From Brevundimonas sp. (GTDB taxonomy: Bacteria > Pseudomonadota > Alphaproteobacteria > Caulobacterales > Caulobacteraceae), in NCBI RefSeq assembly GCF_024711105.1, contig NZ_JANJTL010000092.1, positions 1-33,312 on the forward strand: DNA of 33,312 nucleotides, in the 5' to 3' direction. This document shows, one piece after another, positions 11,091-22,641 of this stretch. The position numbers and the translations under genes are program-made. The notes under the pieces were generated by a model. That model was not told where the DNA came from. It ran no database searches and worked only from the letters and a program-made list of their open reading frames with translations. Position 1 is the first letter of the stretch; every line of letters starts with the position of its first letter.

Positions 11091-12490
11091 TGAATGAGGC
11101 CCTGTGGACCTCGGCCGAGGTCTCCGAGGCGACGGGCGGGCTGGCGGACGGATCGTTCGCCGCCACGGGCGTGACCTTCGACAGCCGCGAGGTGAAGCCG
11201 GGCGACCTGTTCGTGGCCCTGAAGGGCGCGCGCGACGGCCACGGCTTCGTGGGACAGGCCTTCGAGAAGGGCGCGGCCGGCGTCCTGGTGTCCGAACCGG
11301 TGACCGGCGGGCCGTTCGTCCTTGTGTCCGACACCCTGGACGGCCTGGTCGCGCTCGGCGGCTACGCCCGCGACCGGGCCCCACAGACCCGCCGTGGCGC
11401 GGTGACCGGCTCGGTCGGCAAGACTAGCGTGACCCAGGCGATCCGCGCCGGGCTGGCGCTGGCGGGCTCGGCCCACTCGTCGGTGAAATCCTTCAACAAC
11501 CACATCGGCGTGCCCCTGACGCTGGCGCGGATGCCACGCGACACCGAACGCGCCGTCTTCGAGATCGGCATGAACCACGCCGACGAGATCGCGCCGCTGT
11601 CGCGCATGGTCCAGCCGCACGCGGTCTGCGTGACCACGGTCGGGCCGGTCCACATCGAGAACTTCCCCGACGGCGAGGAGGGCGTCGCCCGCGCCAAGGC
11701 CGAAATCTTCGAGGGCCTGGGTCCGGGCGGCGTGGCCGTGCTGAACGGCGACAACGTCTGGTTCGACCTGCTCAAGCACGCGGCGCTCGAGCGCGGCGCG
11801 CGCATCGCCGTCTTCGGTACGGATGAGAGCGCCGACGCCTGCCTGCTGGCCTTCGAATCCGAGGGTGAAGGCGCGCGGGTGCGAGCCCGCATCTGGGGCG
11901 AGACGCACAGCTTCGAACTGGCCCAGTCCGGCCTGCACTGGGGCCTGAACAGCATGGCCGTCCTGCTGATGCTGGATGCGCTGGATGTGCCGATGGAGAC
12001 GGGCCTCGTCGCCCTGTCCGCGTTCCAGCCGCTGGAAGGCCGGGGCCAGGTCCGCACCGTCCGCCTGCCGGGCGGCGGGGCCTTCACCCTGGTGGACGAG
12101 AGCTACAACGCCAATCCCTTGAGCATGCGGGCGGGCTTCATGAGCCTGGCGGCGCGCGAGCCCGGCGAGGGCGGCCGCCGCATCGTGGCGCTTACCGACA
12201 TGCTGGAGCTGGGCGAGGATTCCCAGCGGCTGCACGCGGGCCTGGCCGACTTCATCGAGGCGGCCCGGCTGGATCAGGTGTTCACCGCCGGCCCCGCCAT
12301 GCGCTGGCTGCACAAGGCCCTGCCCGAGAGCCGCCGCGGCGCCTGGGCGGAGGACGCCGACACGCTGATCCCGATCGTCACCGGCGCGGTGCGCGACGGC
12401 GACATCGTCATGGTCAAGGGATCGAATGGCTCGCGCGCCTCCAAGGTCGCGAAGGCGCTGGCCGGCATGGGTCCGGGAGGGGACGCCTAG
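11087..12490 (+). CDS. murF: UDP-N-acetylmuramoyl-tripeptide-D-alanyl-D-alanine ligase MurF
   Basis: TGSVGKTSVTQAIRAGL, FEIGMNHADEIAPLSRMVQPH, DESYNANPLSMRAG motifs; ATGA overlap with murE. Confidence 0.97.
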   Translation: MMNEALWTSAEVSEATGGLADGSFAATGVTFDSREVKPGDLFVALKGARDGHGFVGQAFEKGAAGVLVSEPVTGGPFVLVSDTLDGLVALGGYARDRAPQTRRGAVTGSVGKTSVTQAIRAGLALAGSAHSSVKSFNNHIGVPLTLARMPRDTERAVFEIGMNHADEIAPLSRMVQPHAVCVTTVGPVHIENFPDGEEGVARAKAEIFEGLGPGGVAVLNGDNVWFDLLKHAALERGARIAVFGTDESADACLLAFESEGEGARVRARIWGETHSFELAQSGLHWGLNSMAVLLMLDALDVPMETGLVALSAFQPLEGRGQVRTVRLPGGGAFTLVDESYNANPLSMRAGFMSLAAREPGEGGRRIVALTDMLELGEDSQRLHAGLADFIEAARLDQVFTAGPAMRWLHKALPESRRGAWAEDADTLIPIVTGAVRDGDIVMVKGSNGSRASKVAKALAGMGPGGDA

Positions 12491-13603
12491 ATGTTCTATC
12501 TGCTCTATCTGCAGTTCGCGGACCTGGCCCAGGACTATCCGCTTCTGAACCTGCTCCAGTACCAGACGGTGCGGGTGGGCCTGGCGCTGTTCACCGGCCT
12601 GATCGTGGCCATCGCCCTGGGCAGCCGCTTCATCGACTGGATGCGCGCCAAGCAGGGCCGCGGCCAGCCGATCCGCAAGGACGGTCCCGAAAGCCACCTG
12701 CTGAACAAGCAGGGCACGCCGACCATGGGCGGGCTGATGATCCTGGCCGGGGTCTTCGCGGGCACGCTCCTTTGGGCCGACCTGACCAATCCGTTCGTCT
12801 GGGTGGCCCTGCTGGTCACCGGCGGCTACGGCCTGCTCGGCTTCCTCGACGACTACGACAAGGTCACCAAGCAGCACCACGCCGGCCTGACCGGCAAGCA
12901 GAAGCTGGCGGCCCAGTTCGCCCTGGCCATCGTGGCCTCGGCGCTGCTGATCTGGTTGTCGACGCCCTCGCCGACGTCTCCGGGCCTTGAAACTTCGATC
13001 GCCTTCCCATTCTTCAAGGAGGTGCTGCTGAACCTCGGCTGGTTCTATGTCGCCTTCGCCGCCTTCACGATCGTGGGCTTCTCCAACGCCGTGAACCTGA
13101 CCGACGGGCTGGACGGCCTGGCCATCGTGCCGGTGATGATGGCCGCCGCCGCCTTCGGGGTGATCAGCTATCTCGTCGGCAACTTCGTCTTCTCGGAATA
13201 TCTCCAGGTCCACCATGCGCCGGGCGCGGGCGAGCTGGCCATCTTCTGCGCGGCCATCATCGGCGGGGGCGTCGGCTTCCTCTGGTACAACGCCCCGCCG
13301 GCCAAGATCTTCATGGGCGACACCGGATCGCTGGCGCTGGGCGGCGCGCTGGGCACGGTCGCGGTCTCGACCAAGCACGAGCTGGTGCTGGGCATCATCG
13401 GGGGGCTGTTCGTGATCGAGGCGGCCTCGGTGATGATCCAGGTCGCCTACTTCAAGGCTACGGGTAAGCGCATCTTCCTGATGGCGCCGATCCACCACCA
13501 CTTCGAAAAGCTGGGCTGGGCGGAGTCGACCGTGGTGATCCGCTTCTGGATCGTCGCGGCCATGCTCGCGCTGATCGGTCTGTCGACGCTGAAGCTCAGA
13601 TGA
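12491..13603 (+). CDS. mraY: Phospho-N-acetylmuramoyl-pentapeptide transferase MraY
   Basis: [56 protein letters not shown]. Confidence 0.98.
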   Translation: MFYLLYLQFADLAQDYPLLNLLQYQTVRVGLALFTGLIVAIALGSRFIDWMRAKQGRGQPIRKDGPESHLLNKQGTPTMGGLMILAGVFAGTLLWADLTNPFVWVALLVTGGYGLLGFLDDYDKVTKQHHAGLTGKQKLAAQFALAIVASALLIWLSTPSPTSPGLETSIAFPFFKEVLLNLGWFYVAFAAFTIVGFSNAVNLTDGLDGLAIVPVMMAAAAFGVISYLVGNFVFSEYLQVHHAPGAGELAIFCAAIIGGGVGFLWYNAPPAKIFMGDTGSLALGGALGTVAVSTKHELVLGIIGGLFVIEAASVMIQVAYFKATGKRIFLMAPIHHHFEKLGWAESTVVIRFWIVAAMLALIGLSTLKLR

Positions 13604-14937
13604 TCCCGGTCCCCGGCTTCGAGGGGCGCGAGGTCGCCGTCTTCGGCCTGGGACGTTCGGGCCTGCCGTCCGCGCGCGCGCTGCAGGCCAGAGGGGCGCG
13701 TCCGGTCCTTTGGGACGACGGCGTCTCGGGCCGCATGCAGGCCGAGGCCGAGGGCTTTCAGGTCGAGGATCTGACCCAGGCGGACTGGAGCCGGTTCGCG
13801 GGCCTGGTCCTGTCGCCTGGCGTGCCCCTGACCCACCCGAAGCCGCACTGGACGGTCGATAAGGCCAGGGCAGCGGGCGTGCCCGTCATCGGCGACATCG
13901 AGCTGTTCGCCCGCGCCATGGCGGCGCTTCCCGAAGGCGAGCGGCCCAAGGTGGTCGCCATCACCGGCACCAACGGCAAGTCGACCACCACGGCCCTGAT
14001 CGGCTGGGTTCTCAACCAGGCGGGTCTGAAGGCGCACATCGGGGGCAACATCGGCATCGGGGCCCTGGCCCTGCCCGCGCCCAAGGGCGGCGAGGTCTAT
14101 GTGCTGGAGGTGTCGTCCTACCAGCTGGACCTGACCCAGAGCTTCGCGCCCGACGTCGCCATCCTCACCAACATCAGCCCCGACCACCTCGACCGCCACG
14201 GCGGGATGGAGGGCTATGTCGCGGCTAAGCGGAAGATTTTCGACAGGGCGGGCGTCGCCCTGGTGGGTGTCGACGACGACTGGGGCAGACGGATCGCCGG
14301 CGAGCTGCCGAACGCCGAAGCCGTGTCTGTCGCGGATTTCGACGGGCGCCTCACCCACGCCGGTCAGGATGTGGCCGATCTAACCCAAGCGCGCTCACTC
14401 CCGGGCCGGCACAACGCCCAGAACGCCGCCTTCGCCTATGCCACGGCGCGGGCGCTCGGGGTGCCGCACGACAAGGCCGTCGCAGGCCTGATGACCTTCC
14501 CCGGGCTGGCGCACCGGATGGAGGAGGTCGGCCATGTCGGGCCGGTGCGCTTCATCAACGACTCCAAGGCCACCAACGCCGACGCCACGCGTCAGGCGCT
14601 GGCGTCGTACCCGCGCAGCTACTGGATCGCCGGCGGACGGGCGAAGAGCGAAGGCATCGAGCCGCTCGCCGACCTCTTCCCGCGCATCGCCAAGGCCTAT
14701 CTGATCGGCGAGGCCGCCAACGACTTCGCCCGCGTGTTGGGCGCCGTGCCGCACGAGGTCTGCAGCGTCATGGAAGCCGCCGTGGCCGCGGCCGCCCGAG
14801 ACGCCTCGGCCACCGGCCAGCCGGAGGTCGTGCTGCTGTCGCCGGCCTGCGCCTCCTTCGACCAGTATCCGGACTTCGAGGCGCGCGGAGAGGCCTTCCG
14901 CGCCGCCGTGCTCGGCCTCCAGGGAGCCGCCGCATGA
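13600..14937 (+). CDS. murD: UDP-N-acetylmuramoylalanine-D-glutamate ligase MurD
   Basis: [43 protein letters not shown] overlap with mraY. Confidence 0.98.
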   Translation: MIPVPGFEGREVAVFGLGRSGLPSARALQARGARPVLWDDGVSGRMQAEAEGFQVEDLTQADWSRFAGLVLSPGVPLTHPKPHWTVDKARAAGVPVIGDIELFARAMAALPEGERPKVVAITGTNGKSTTTALIGWVLNQAGLKAHIGGNIGIGALALPAPKGGEVYVLEVSSYQLDLTQSFAPDVAILTNISPDHLDRHGGMEGYVAAKRKIFDRAGVALVGVDDDWGRRIAGELPNAEAVSVADFDGRLTHAGQDVADLTQARSLPGRHNAQNAAFAYATARALGVPHDKAVAGLMTFPGLAHRMEEVGHVGPVRFINDSKATNADATRQALASYPRSYWIAGGRAKSEGIEPLADLFPRIAKAYLIGEAANDFARVLGAVPHEVCSVMEAAVAAAARDASATGQPEVVLLSPACASFDQYPDFEARGEAFRAAVLGLQGAAA

Positions 14938-16100
14938 CCGCCTACGCCCCGCAGCTCGGCCGCGAGCGGTCGCCGCTCAGCCACTGGTTCTGGCAGGTCG
15001 ACAAGCCGATCTTCGCCGCCGTGCTCGCCCTGATCTTCCTCGGCGTGGCGCTCAGCTTCGCCTCCAGCCCGGCCGCCGCCGGCCGGGACGACTCCATCTC
15101 GGGCGACTTCTATTATTCGTGGCGGATGATGGCGTTCGCGGCGGCGGGCCTGTTCACCCTGCTGTCGGCCTCCATGCTGTCGCCGCGTGGTGTGCGGCGG
15201 GTGGCCCTGGCGGTGTTTCTGATCTCGATTGCGGTGATGGCCCTGCTCCCGTTCATCGGTCACGAGGCCAAGGGCGCGACGCGCTGGCTGCCGCTGGGAC
15301 CGTTCAGCTTCCAACCGTCGGAGTTCGTGAAACCGGCGCTGATCATCCTTGCGGCCTGGATGTTCTCCGAGGGCCAGAAGGGCGAGGGCGTGCCGGGCAT
15401 GACCATCGCGTTCTGCCTCTACGGCCTGACGGCGGTGCTGCTCGTGATCCAGCCGGACATCGGCCAGACGGTGCTGATCACCACGGCGTTCATGGCGGTC
15501 TTCTTCATGGCCGGCGTGCCCTTCCGCTGGATGCTGGTGCTGGCGGGGCTGGCGGCGGCGGGGTTCGTGGCGATCTACGCCTCGGTCGATCACGTGCGCG
15601 AGCGCATCGGCACCTATTTCGGCGGCGGCGAGGCGGCCGACACCTACCAGCTCGACCGGGCCCACGAGGCCATCGCCGCAGGCGGCCTGGTCGGCCGCGG
15701 CGTGGGCGAGGGCGTGATGAAGCGCTTCGTGCCCGACCTGCACACCGACTTCATCTATTCGGTCGCGGCCGAGGAGTTCGGCCTGGTCTTTTCGATCCTG
15801 CTCATCGGCCTGTTCGGCCTGATCGCGGTCCGGGGCCTGAGGCGGTCGATGCGGCTGGCCGACCCGTTCGAGCAGACGGCCGCGGGCGGCCTCTTCGTGC
15901 TGGCGGGGCTGCAGGCGGCGATCAACATCGCGGTGAACCTCGGCCTGATCCCGACCAAGGGCATGACCCTGCCGTTCATCAGCTATGGCGGCTCCTCGAT
16001 GATCGCCATGTGCCTGACGCTGGGGCTGGCGCTGGCGCTGACCCGCAAGCGGCCGGGCGCCTACGAACCCGGCGAGACGGCGCGCGGCATCCTGGGATGA
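14934..16100 (+). CDS. ftsW: SEDS peptidoglycan polymerase FtsW
   Basis: Polytopic; GATRWLPLGPFSFQPSEFVKPALI, QPDIGQT, HTDFIYSVAAEEFG, PFISYGGSSM. Confidence 0.97.
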   Translation: MTAYAPQLGRERSPLSHWFWQVDKPIFAAVLALIFLGVALSFASSPAAAGRDDSISGDFYYSWRMMAFAAAGLFTLLSASMLSPRGVRRVALAVFLISIAVMALLPFIGHEAKGATRWLPLGPFSFQPSEFVKPALIILAAWMFSEGQKGEGVPGMTIAFCLYGLTAVLLVIQPDIGQTVLITTAFMAVFFMAGVPFRWMLVLAGLAAAGFVAIYASVDHVRERIGTYFGGGEAADTYQLDRAHEAIAAGGLVGRGVGEGVMKRFVPDLHTDFIYSVAAEEFGLVFSILLIGLFGLIAVRGLRRSMRLADPFEQTAAGGLFVLAGLQAAINIAVNLGLIPTKGMTLPFISYGGSSMIAMCLTLGLALALTRKRPGAYEPGETARGILG

Positions 16101-17182
16101 GCAGGCTCGCCGTCCTCGCCGCCGGGGGCACCGGCGGCCATATGTTCCCGGCCCAGGCCCTGGCGGGCGTGCTGGCCGCACGCGGCTGGCGCGTGGTGCT
16201 GGCTACGGACGCGCGCGGCGCCCAGTACGCTCACGAATTTCCGGCCGAGGAGCGCATCGCGCTCGAGGCCGCGACCGCAAAAGGCGGCGACCCCATCGGC
16301 ATGGCCCGGGCGGGTCTGAAGATCGCCGCCGGGATCGGTCAGGCGCGCAAGGCCTACGCCCGGTTGGACCCGGCGGTGGTGGTCGGCTTCGGCGGCTATC
16401 CGTCCGTGCCGGCGCTGCTCGCCGCCGTCAGCCAGGGCCGACCCACGGTCATCCACGAGCAGAACGCGGTGCTGGGTCGCTCCAACCGGCTGCTGGCGCG
16501 CTGGGCCAAGGCGGTGGCCTGCGGTTTCCCGACGCTCGAGCGCGCGCCGGCGGGGGTGAAGGACCGCGTCGTGGTCGTCGGCAATCCGGTGCGGGCGGAC
16601 ATCCGCGCCCTGACGGGCCGGGCCTACGACGCCTCGCAGGGCCCGCTGCACGTGCTGATCACCGGCGGGAGCCAGGGCGCCCGCCTTCTGTCCGAGACGA
16701 CCCCGCGCGCGCTGGCCCAGATCGCCGAGCCGCTGCGCCTGCGGCTCAAGGTGCATCAGCAGAGCCGGCCCGAGGCGCTGGACACCGCGCGCGCCATCTA
16801 CGCCGACGCCCTGATCGACGCCGAGGTCGCGCCCTTCTTCCGGGACATGGCCTCCCGGCTCGAGCAGGCGCATCTGGTCATCGGCCGGGCCGGCGCCTCG
16901 ACCTGTTCGGAGCTGGCCGTGGCGGGCCTGCCGTCGGTGCTCATTCCGCTGAAGATCGCCACGGACGACCATCAGCGGTTGAACGCCAAGGCGCTGGCGG
17001 ATACGGGCGCGGCCGAGGTGATCCTTGAGGACGAGGTGACCGTCGACCGGCTGGCCGAGGCGATCCAGGCGATGCTGTCGGACACCGAGGCGCTGGCCCG
17101 TCGCGCCGCCGCGGCCCGCGCGGTGGCCCTGCCGGATGCGGCCGAGCGGCTGGCGGATCTGGTCGAGGCCCAGGCGCGCTAA
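16097..17182 (+). CDS. murG: Lipid II synthase glycosyltransferase MurG
   Basis: ATG at 16097 (ATGA overlap with ftsW); LAAGGTGGHMFPAQAL, GFGGYPSVPALLA, HEQNAVLGRSNRLLA, ITGGSQGARLLSE. The track's longer ORF from 15119 is an upstream extension in another frame of ftsW. Confidence 0.97.
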   Translation: MSRLAVLAAGGTGGHMFPAQALAGVLAARGWRVVLATDARGAQYAHEFPAEERIALEAATAKGGDPIGMARAGLKIAAGIGQARKAYARLDPAVVVGFGGYPSVPALLAAVSQGRPTVIHEQNAVLGRSNRLLARWAKAVACGFPTLERAPAGVKDRVVVVGNPVRADIRALTGRAYDASQGPLHVLITGGSQGARLLSETTPRALAQIAEPLRLRLKVHQQSRPEALDTARAIYADALIDAEVAPFFRDMASRLEQAHLVIGRAGASTCSELAVAGLPSVLIPLKIATDDHQRLNAKALADTGAAEVILEDEVTVDRLAEAIQAMLSDTEALARRAAAARAVALPDAAERLADLVEAQAR

Positions 17183-17230
17183 GCCGTCGCAGCCGGGAAC
17201 GGTAGAGCTTGTCTCGCCGTTTCCTTGCCA

Positions 17231-18346
17231 ATGCCCCCAGCTCTGACCGACCTGACGCGAGAGGTGATCGCCCTCTGGCGACGCGTGCACTGGCTGCCCG
17301 AATGGGCGGCCATCGCCATTGTCGTGGGTGCCTTCGCGCTCGCCGGCTGGCTCGCCCACCGGATCATCTTCAGCCTTGCGCGGCTGATCGTGCGCAAGCG
17401 CGACCTGTTCTGGCGCGGCGTCGTCGAGCGCGCGCGGCTCAAGCTGCGCATCCTGGTGCTGATCGTCGCCCTGGCGATCGGGGTGACCGTCTCTCCCATG
17501 GACCCCGAACCGTCGGAGACTGTCCGGCAGGTGCTGTTGTTTGGCTTCGTGCTGACGCTGGGCTGGCTGGTCGCAGGCGCGGTGGACATGTGGACGGTGG
17601 TCTACATGCGGCGTTTCAACATCGCCGCGCCGGACAATCTGGTCGCGCGCAAGCACGTCACCCAGGCGCGGATTCTCCAGAAGGTCGCCCGGGTGCTGAT
17701 CGCCATGGTGACCATCGGCCTGGCGCTGATGACCATCGGCGGCTTCCGCCAGTGGGGCGTCAGCCTGCTGGCCTCGGCCGGCGTGGTCGGCATCATCGCG
17801 GGCCTCGCGCTGCAGCCCGTGCTGACCAACCTGCTGGCCGGCATCCAGATCGCCATGACCCAGCCGATCCGCATCGATGACGCGGTCATCGTCGAGGGCG
17901 AGTGGGGCAATGTCGAGGAGATCGGCTCGACCTATGTGGTGGTGAAGCTGTGGGACTGGCGGCGCATGATCCTGCCGCTCAGCTACTTCATCAGCACCCC
18001 CTTCCAGAACTGGACGCGCGAGACCGCGCGGCTGATCGGCAGCGTCTTCCTCTATGTCGACTACGAGGCGCCGATCGAGCGGCTGCGCGCGGCGTTCGAG
18101 CGCATCGTTCAGGCGTCGCCGCACTGGGACGGCGAGGTCCAGGTGCTGCAGGTCATCGAGGTGACGGACCGGGTCGCCCAAGTCCGCTGCCTAGCCAGCG
18201 CGGCGGACGGGGGCGCCGCCTTCGACCTGCGCTGCGAGATCCGCGAGAAGATGCTGGCCTTCATGCGCGACGAATGTCCGGAGGCGCTGCCGAGGGAGCG
18301 GTGGGAACCGGGCCGCGGGGAGCCGGTGGCTCCGTCCACAGGCTGA
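17231..18346 (+). CDS. MscS-family mechanosensitive ion channel
   Basis: Multiple N-terminal TM segments, then SLLASAGVVGIIAGLALQPVLTNLLAGIQIAMTQPIRIDDAVIVEGEWGNVEEIGSTYVVVKLWDWRRMILPLSYFISTPFQNWTR, characteristic of the MscS pore and beta domain. ATG 17231 preferred over TTG 17225. Confidence 0.93.
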   Translation: MPPALTDLTREVIALWRRVHWLPEWAAIAIVVGAFALAGWLAHRIIFSLARLIVRKRDLFWRGVVERARLKLRILVLIVALAIGVTVSPMDPEPSETVRQVLLFGFVLTLGWLVAGAVDMWTVVYMRRFNIAAPDNLVARKHVTQARILQKVARVLIAMVTIGLALMTIGGFRQWGVSLLASAGVVGIIAGLALQPVLTNLLAGIQIAMTQPIRIDDAVIVEGEWGNVEEIGSTYVVVKLWDWRRMILPLSYFISTPFQNWTRETARLIGSVFLYVDYEAPIERLRAAFERIVQASPHWDGEVQVLQVIEVTDRVAQVRCLASAADGGAAFDLRCEIREKMLAFMRDECPEALPRERWEPGRGEPVAPSTG

Positions 18347-18385
18347 GGCATTCCAGCGGCGGCCCACCCCTGCTAAGCCGCCCCG

Positions 18386-19831
18386 ATGATCCGGCGCATA
18401 CGTCCTGTCCCCTTCCACATCGGTCCCGTCCACTTCGTAGGCATCGGGGGCATCGGCATGAGCGGCATCGCCGAGATCATGCTGAAGATCGGCTATTCGG
18501 TGCAGGGTTCGGACGCGAAAGCATCCGCCAACACCGAGCGGCTGGAGGCGCTGGGCGCGCGCATCTTCATCGGCCACGAGGCCGAGCATGTCGGCGAGGA
18601 CGTCTCAGCGGTGGTCTATTCGACGGCGGTGAAGGCCGAGAATCCGGAGCTGCAGGCGGCGCGGGCGCGGCGCATCCCTCTGGTTCGGCGCGCCGAGATG
18701 CTGGCCGAGCTGATGCGGCTGCAGTTCTCGATCGGCGTGGCCGGGACCCACGGCAAGACGACGACCACCTCGCTGGTCGCCGCGGTGCTGGACGCCGGCG
18801 GGCTGGACCCGACGGTGGTCAACGGCGGGATCATCAACGCCTACGGCACCAACGCCAAGGTCGGGGACGGCGACTGGATGGTGGTCGAGGCCGACGAGAG
18901 CGACGGCAGCTTCCTGCGCCTGAAGTCGACGGTCGCCATCGTGACCAACATCGATCCGGAGCACCTCGATCACTACGGGGATTTCGAGGGGGTCCGGAAG
19001 GCGTTCTGCGACTTCGTCGAGAACATTCCCTTCTATGGTTTCGCGGCGGTCTGCCTGGACCACCCGGAGGTGCAGAAGCTGGTGGCCAGCGTCGATAACC
19101 GGCGGCTGGTGACCTACGGCCTCAATCCGCAAGCCATGGTGCGGGCCGACAACTGCCGGCTGGAGCCGGATGGCGCTTATTTCGACGTGCTGATCCAGCG
19201 CCAGGGCCTGGCGGCGCTGGAGGAACCGGACCGGATCGAGGGCGTCCACCTGCCGATGGCCGGCTGGCACAACGTCTCGAACGCGCTGGCCGCCATCGCC
19301 GTGGCGCGCGAGCTGGACGTCTCGGACGACGCCATCCGCCAGGGTCTGGCGGGCTTCGACGGGGTGAGGCGGCGCTTCACTACTACGGGCATCGTGGACG
19401 GCGTGCGCATCATCGACGACTACGGTCACCATCCGGTCGAGATCGCCGCGGTGCTCAAGGCCGCGCGCCAGGTGGCGCGCAGGGGCGACCAGTCCGGCCG
19501 GGTCATCGCCGTGGTCCAGCCGCACCGCTACACGCGCCTGCGCGACCTGATGGAGGAGTTCTCCACCTGCTTCTCGGACGCCGACGCGGTGTATGTCGCG
19601 GACGTCTATGCGGCGGGCGAGCAGCCCATCGAGGGTGTCGACAAACAGGCCCTGGTCGAGGGCATCCGCCGCTTCGGACATCTGCATGTTGAAGCCCTCG
19701 AAGGGCCCGAGGCCCTGGCCGGCATTGTCAAGAGCGAGGCCCGGCCGGACGACCTGGTGGTGTTCCTCGGCGCCGGCGATATCACCCAGTGGGCCTATGC
19801 GCTGCCGGCTCAGCTGGAGGCGCTCGCGTGA
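18386..19831 (+). CDS. murC: UDP-N-acetylmuramate-L-alanine ligase MurC
   Basis: [51 protein letters not shown]. Confidence 0.98.
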   Translation: MIRRIRPVPFHIGPVHFVGIGGIGMSGIAEIMLKIGYSVQGSDAKASANTERLEALGARIFIGHEAEHVGEDVSAVVYSTAVKAENPELQAARARRIPLVRRAEMLAELMRLQFSIGVAGTHGKTTTTSLVAAVLDAGGLDPTVVNGGIINAYGTNAKVGDGDWMVVEADESDGSFLRLKSTVAIVTNIDPEHLDHYGDFEGVRKAFCDFVENIPFYGFAAVCLDHPEVQKLVASVDNRRLVTYGLNPQAMVRADNCRLEPDGAYFDVLIQRQGLAALEEPDRIEGVHLPMAGWHNVSNALAAIAVARELDVSDDAIRQGLAGFDGVRRRFTTTGIVDGVRIIDDYGHHPVEIAAVLKAARQVARRGDQSGRVIAVVQPHRYTRLRDLMEEFSTCFSDADAVYVADVYAAGEQPIEGVDKQALVEGIRRFGHLHVEALEGPEALAGIVKSEARPDDLVVFLGAGDITQWAYALPAQLEALA

Positions 19832-20727
19832 ACCTCCCCGAAGTGCGCGGCAAGCTGCTCCTGAACGAGCCGCTGGGCCCCTACACCTGGTTCCGTGTCG
19901 GCGGCGCGGCGGATGCGTTGTTCATCCCGGCGGACGCCGATGACCTGGCGGGCTTCCTGAAGACGCTTGATCCCGCCGTCCCGGTCACGGTGCTGGGCGT
20001 CGGGTCAAACGTCATTGTGCGCGACGGGGGCGTGGAGGGCGTGGTCATCCGCCTGGCCGGGCGGCCGTGGGCGCAGGTGACGGCCGAGGGCGACACGATC
20101 ACGGCGGGCGCGGGCGCGCTGGATTCGATGGTGGCAAAGGCGAGCGCGAAGGCGGGGATCGAGGGGCTGGAGTTCTATGCGGGCATTCCCGGGACGATCG
20201 GCGGGGCCCTGACGATGAACGCGGGCTGTTACGGCGCGGAGAGCAAGGATGTCCTGGTCTCGGCCTGGGGCCTGGATCGCCGGGGCGAGCGGGTCGATTA
20301 TGCGCTGGCCGACTTCGGCTACACCTACCGCCATTCCGAGGCGCCGGCCGACATCATCTGGGTCGAGGCGACCTATCGGGGGACGCCCGCTGATCCCGCC
20401 AAGGTGCAGGCGAAGATCGACGAGATCACCTCGCGCCGCGAACAGACCCAGCCGATCCGCGAGAAGACCGGTGGCTCGACTTTCAAAAACCCGCCCGGCC
20501 ATTCGTCCTGGAAGCTGGTCGACGAGGCGGGCTGGCGCGGCAGGCTGCACGCCGTGACGGGCGGGGGCGCCAAGTTCTCGGAGCTGCACTCCAACTTCAT
20601 GATCAATCCAGGCGAGGCCACCGCCGCCGACATCGAGGGCCTGGGCGAGGCGGTGCGGGCGGATGTGCTCGAAAAAGCGGGCGTCCAGCTGGAGTGGGAG
20701 ATCAAGCGGATCGGGCGTCGGTCCTGA
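19828..20727 (+). CDS. murB: UDP-N-acetylenolpyruvoylglucosamine reductase MurB
   Basis: GTG at 19828 overlapping the murC stop (GTGA); NTWFRVGG-like [62 protein letters not shown]. Confidence 0.97.
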   Translation: MNLPEVRGKLLLNEPLGPYTWFRVGGAADALFIPADADDLAGFLKTLDPAVPVTVLGVGSNVIVRDGGVEGVVIRLAGRPWAQVTAEGDTITAGAGALDSMVAKASAKAGIEGLEFYAGIPGTIGGALTMNAGCYGAESKDVLVSAWGLDRRGERVDYALADFGYTYRHSEAPADIIWVEATYRGTPADPAKVQAKIDEITSRREQTQPIREKTGGSTFKNPPGHSSWKLVDEAGWRGRLHAVTGGGAKFSELHSNFMINPGEATAADIEGLGEAVRADVLEKAGVQLEWEIKRIGRRS

Positions 20728-20794
20728 GCCGGTAAACTCCGCGTAAACCCAAATGAGGGATTAACGAGGCTTCGCCCCTGCAAGAGCCGCGTTC

Positions 20795-21736
20795 ATGCCC
20801 CGCAACCCTTCCGAGACCCACGTCGCCGTCCTGATGGGTGGCTGGTCGTCGGAGCGGGACGTGTCGCTGGTGTCGGGCAAGGCCTGCGCCGACGCGCTGA
20901 GGCGCGTGGGCTATCGCGTGACCGAGGTGGATGTCGGCCGCGACCTGGCGGCGGTGCTGACGGCGCTCAAGCCTGACGTGGCCTTCAACGCGCTGCATGG
21001 CCCCTGGGGCGAGGACGGCTGCGTCCAGGGCGTGCTCGAGGTCTTAGGCGTCCCCTACACCCACTCCGGCGTGCTGGCCTCGGCGATGGCCATGGACAAG
21101 GACAAGTCCAAGGCGGTGCTGAAGGCGGCCGGCGTGCCGGTGCCGGGCGGCGGCCTGTTTGACCGCCATGAGGTGGCCCAGCGCCACGTGATCGAGCCGC
21201 CCTATGTGGTCAAGCCCAACGCCGAGGGCTCCTCGGTCGGGGTCTATCTGGTGCGCGAGGGCGCCAACGACTTCGTGACCGAGGTCGGCTCGCCCGACTG
21301 GCGCTATGGCGACGAGGTGATGGTCGAGCCCTATGTCGCCGGCAAGGAGCTGTGCGTCACCGTCATGGGCGAGGCCTCGGGTCCGCGCGCGCTGACGGTC
21401 ACCGACATCACGCCCGCCAAGGGCTTCTACGACTACGAGGCGAAATACGCGCCGGGCGGCTCGACGCACGAGCTGCCGGCGAAGCTGCCGGCCGCGATCT
21501 TCGAGCGCTGCCTAAGCGAGGCCGAACGGGCGCACGCCGCCATGGGCTGCCGCGGGGTGAGCCGCAGCGACTTCCGTTATGACGATGTTAAGGACGTTCT
21601 CGTCCTTCTCGAGATCAACACCCAGCCCGGCATGACGCCGACCTCGCTCGCGCCCGAGCAGGCGGCGTACGTGGGCATGGACTTCGAATCTCTGGTGCGG
21701 TGGATGGTCGAGGACGCCTCATGCCCGCGGTCGTAA
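20795..21736 (+). CDS. ddl: D-alanine-D-alanine ligase
   Basis: [72 protein letters not shown]. Confidence 0.97.
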   Translation: MPRNPSETHVAVLMGGWSSERDVSLVSGKACADALRRVGYRVTEVDVGRDLAAVLTALKPDVAFNALHGPWGEDGCVQGVLEVLGVPYTHSGVLASAMAMDKDKSKAVLKAAGVPVPGGGLFDRHEVAQRHVIEPPYVVKPNAEGSSVGVYLVREGANDFVTEVGSPDWRYGDEVMVEPYVAGKELCVTVMGEASGPRALTVTDITPAKGFYDYEAKYAPGGSTHELPAKLPAAIFERCLSEAERAHAAMGCRGVSRSDFRYDDVKDVLVLLEINTQPGMTPTSLAPEQAAYVGMDFESLVRWMVEDASCPRS

Positions 21737-22584
21737 GGGGCGGTCGAAAGCAGGCGTCGCGGCCGGCTCCGCGCCGGGCCCCGGCGTCGCGCGGCCGGGC
21801 CTCGACGCGCCCCGCCGCCGGTCCGGCCCTGCTCGGCCGAGGATTCCTGTCGCCCGCGACGGTCTGGGTCGGGGCGGCCAGCCTGGCCGCGCTGGTCGTG
21901 GTCGTGGTGGCGGCCGGAGGGTGGGGACAGAGCATCGCGGCCTCGGTCGGGCACGGCGTCGACGCGCGGCTGGCCGACATGGGGTTCCGCCTGGAGCAGG
22001 TCGACATCCACGGGGCGACGCCGGCGGGTCAGCGCGCCATTCTTGATCGCCTGCGGCTGCAACGGGGGCAGCCGATCGTCGGGCTGGACCTCGAGCGGCT
22101 GCGCGCGGACGTCGAGGCGGTCGGCTGGGTCAGCGAGGCGCGCGTTGTCCGCCTGCTGCCTGACCGGCTGGTGATCCAGGTGACCGAGCGCCGGCCAATG
22201 GCCGTGTGGCAGAGCGCGGGCGCCGTGACGGTCGTCGACGGCCAGGGCGTGGTCATTCCCGGCGCCGACCCGGGACGTTTCGCGGCGCTGCCTCTGGTCG
22301 TCGGCGCGGGCGCGGGCGAGGCGGCCTCCGAGCTCGTGCCGATGATCGAGAATTTCCCGCGGCTGCGCGAGCGCCTCGAGGCCGCCGTGCGCGTGGACGA
22401 CCGGCGCTGGAACCTGCTGCTGAAGACGGGCGGCGTCATCCAGCTGCCGGCTGACGACCTGGACTCCGCCTTCGTGCAGCTGGAAGCGATGGATCAGCGT
22501 CAGCGTCTGCTCGACCTCGCCTTCGCGAGGGTCGACATGCGGGCGCCGGGCGAGGTGGCGGTGCAGCCGCGCGGGTCGGTTTGA
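21721..22584 (+). CDS. ftsQ: Cell division protein FtsQ
   Basis: ATG 21721 overlaps the ddl end; Arg-rich cytoplasmic N-terminus, single TM, POTRA-like [71 protein letters not shown]. Confidence 0.93.
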   Translation: MPAVVRGGRKQASRPAPRRAPASRGRASTRPAAGPALLGRGFLSPATVWVGAASLAALVVVVVAAGGWGQSIAASVGHGVDARLADMGFRLEQVDIHGATPAGQRAILDRLRLQRGQPIVGLDLERLRADVEAVGWVSEARVVRLLPDRLVIQVTERRPMAVWQSAGAVTVVDGQGVVIPGADPGRFAALPLVVGAGAGEAASELVPMIENFPRLRERLEAAVRVDDRRWNLLLKTGGVIQLPADDLDSAFVQLEAMDQRQRLLDLAFARVDMRAPGEVAVQPRGSV

Positions 22585-22641
22585 TTTTGGGTTGAGGGCA
22601 GGGCGCGGAAGAATCCGCGCTCTTTATTGGGGATTGGCTTG

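Noticed and set aside
11036-13501. 821-aa minus-strand ORF opposite murF/mraY
   Set aside because: His/Gln/Arg/Gly-rich low-complexity composition typical of antisense frames over GC3-biased genes; the plus-strand proteins have full family motifs.
16061-18181. 706-aa minus-strand ORF opposite murG/MscS
   Set aside because: Same antisense artefact; no domain-like motifs.
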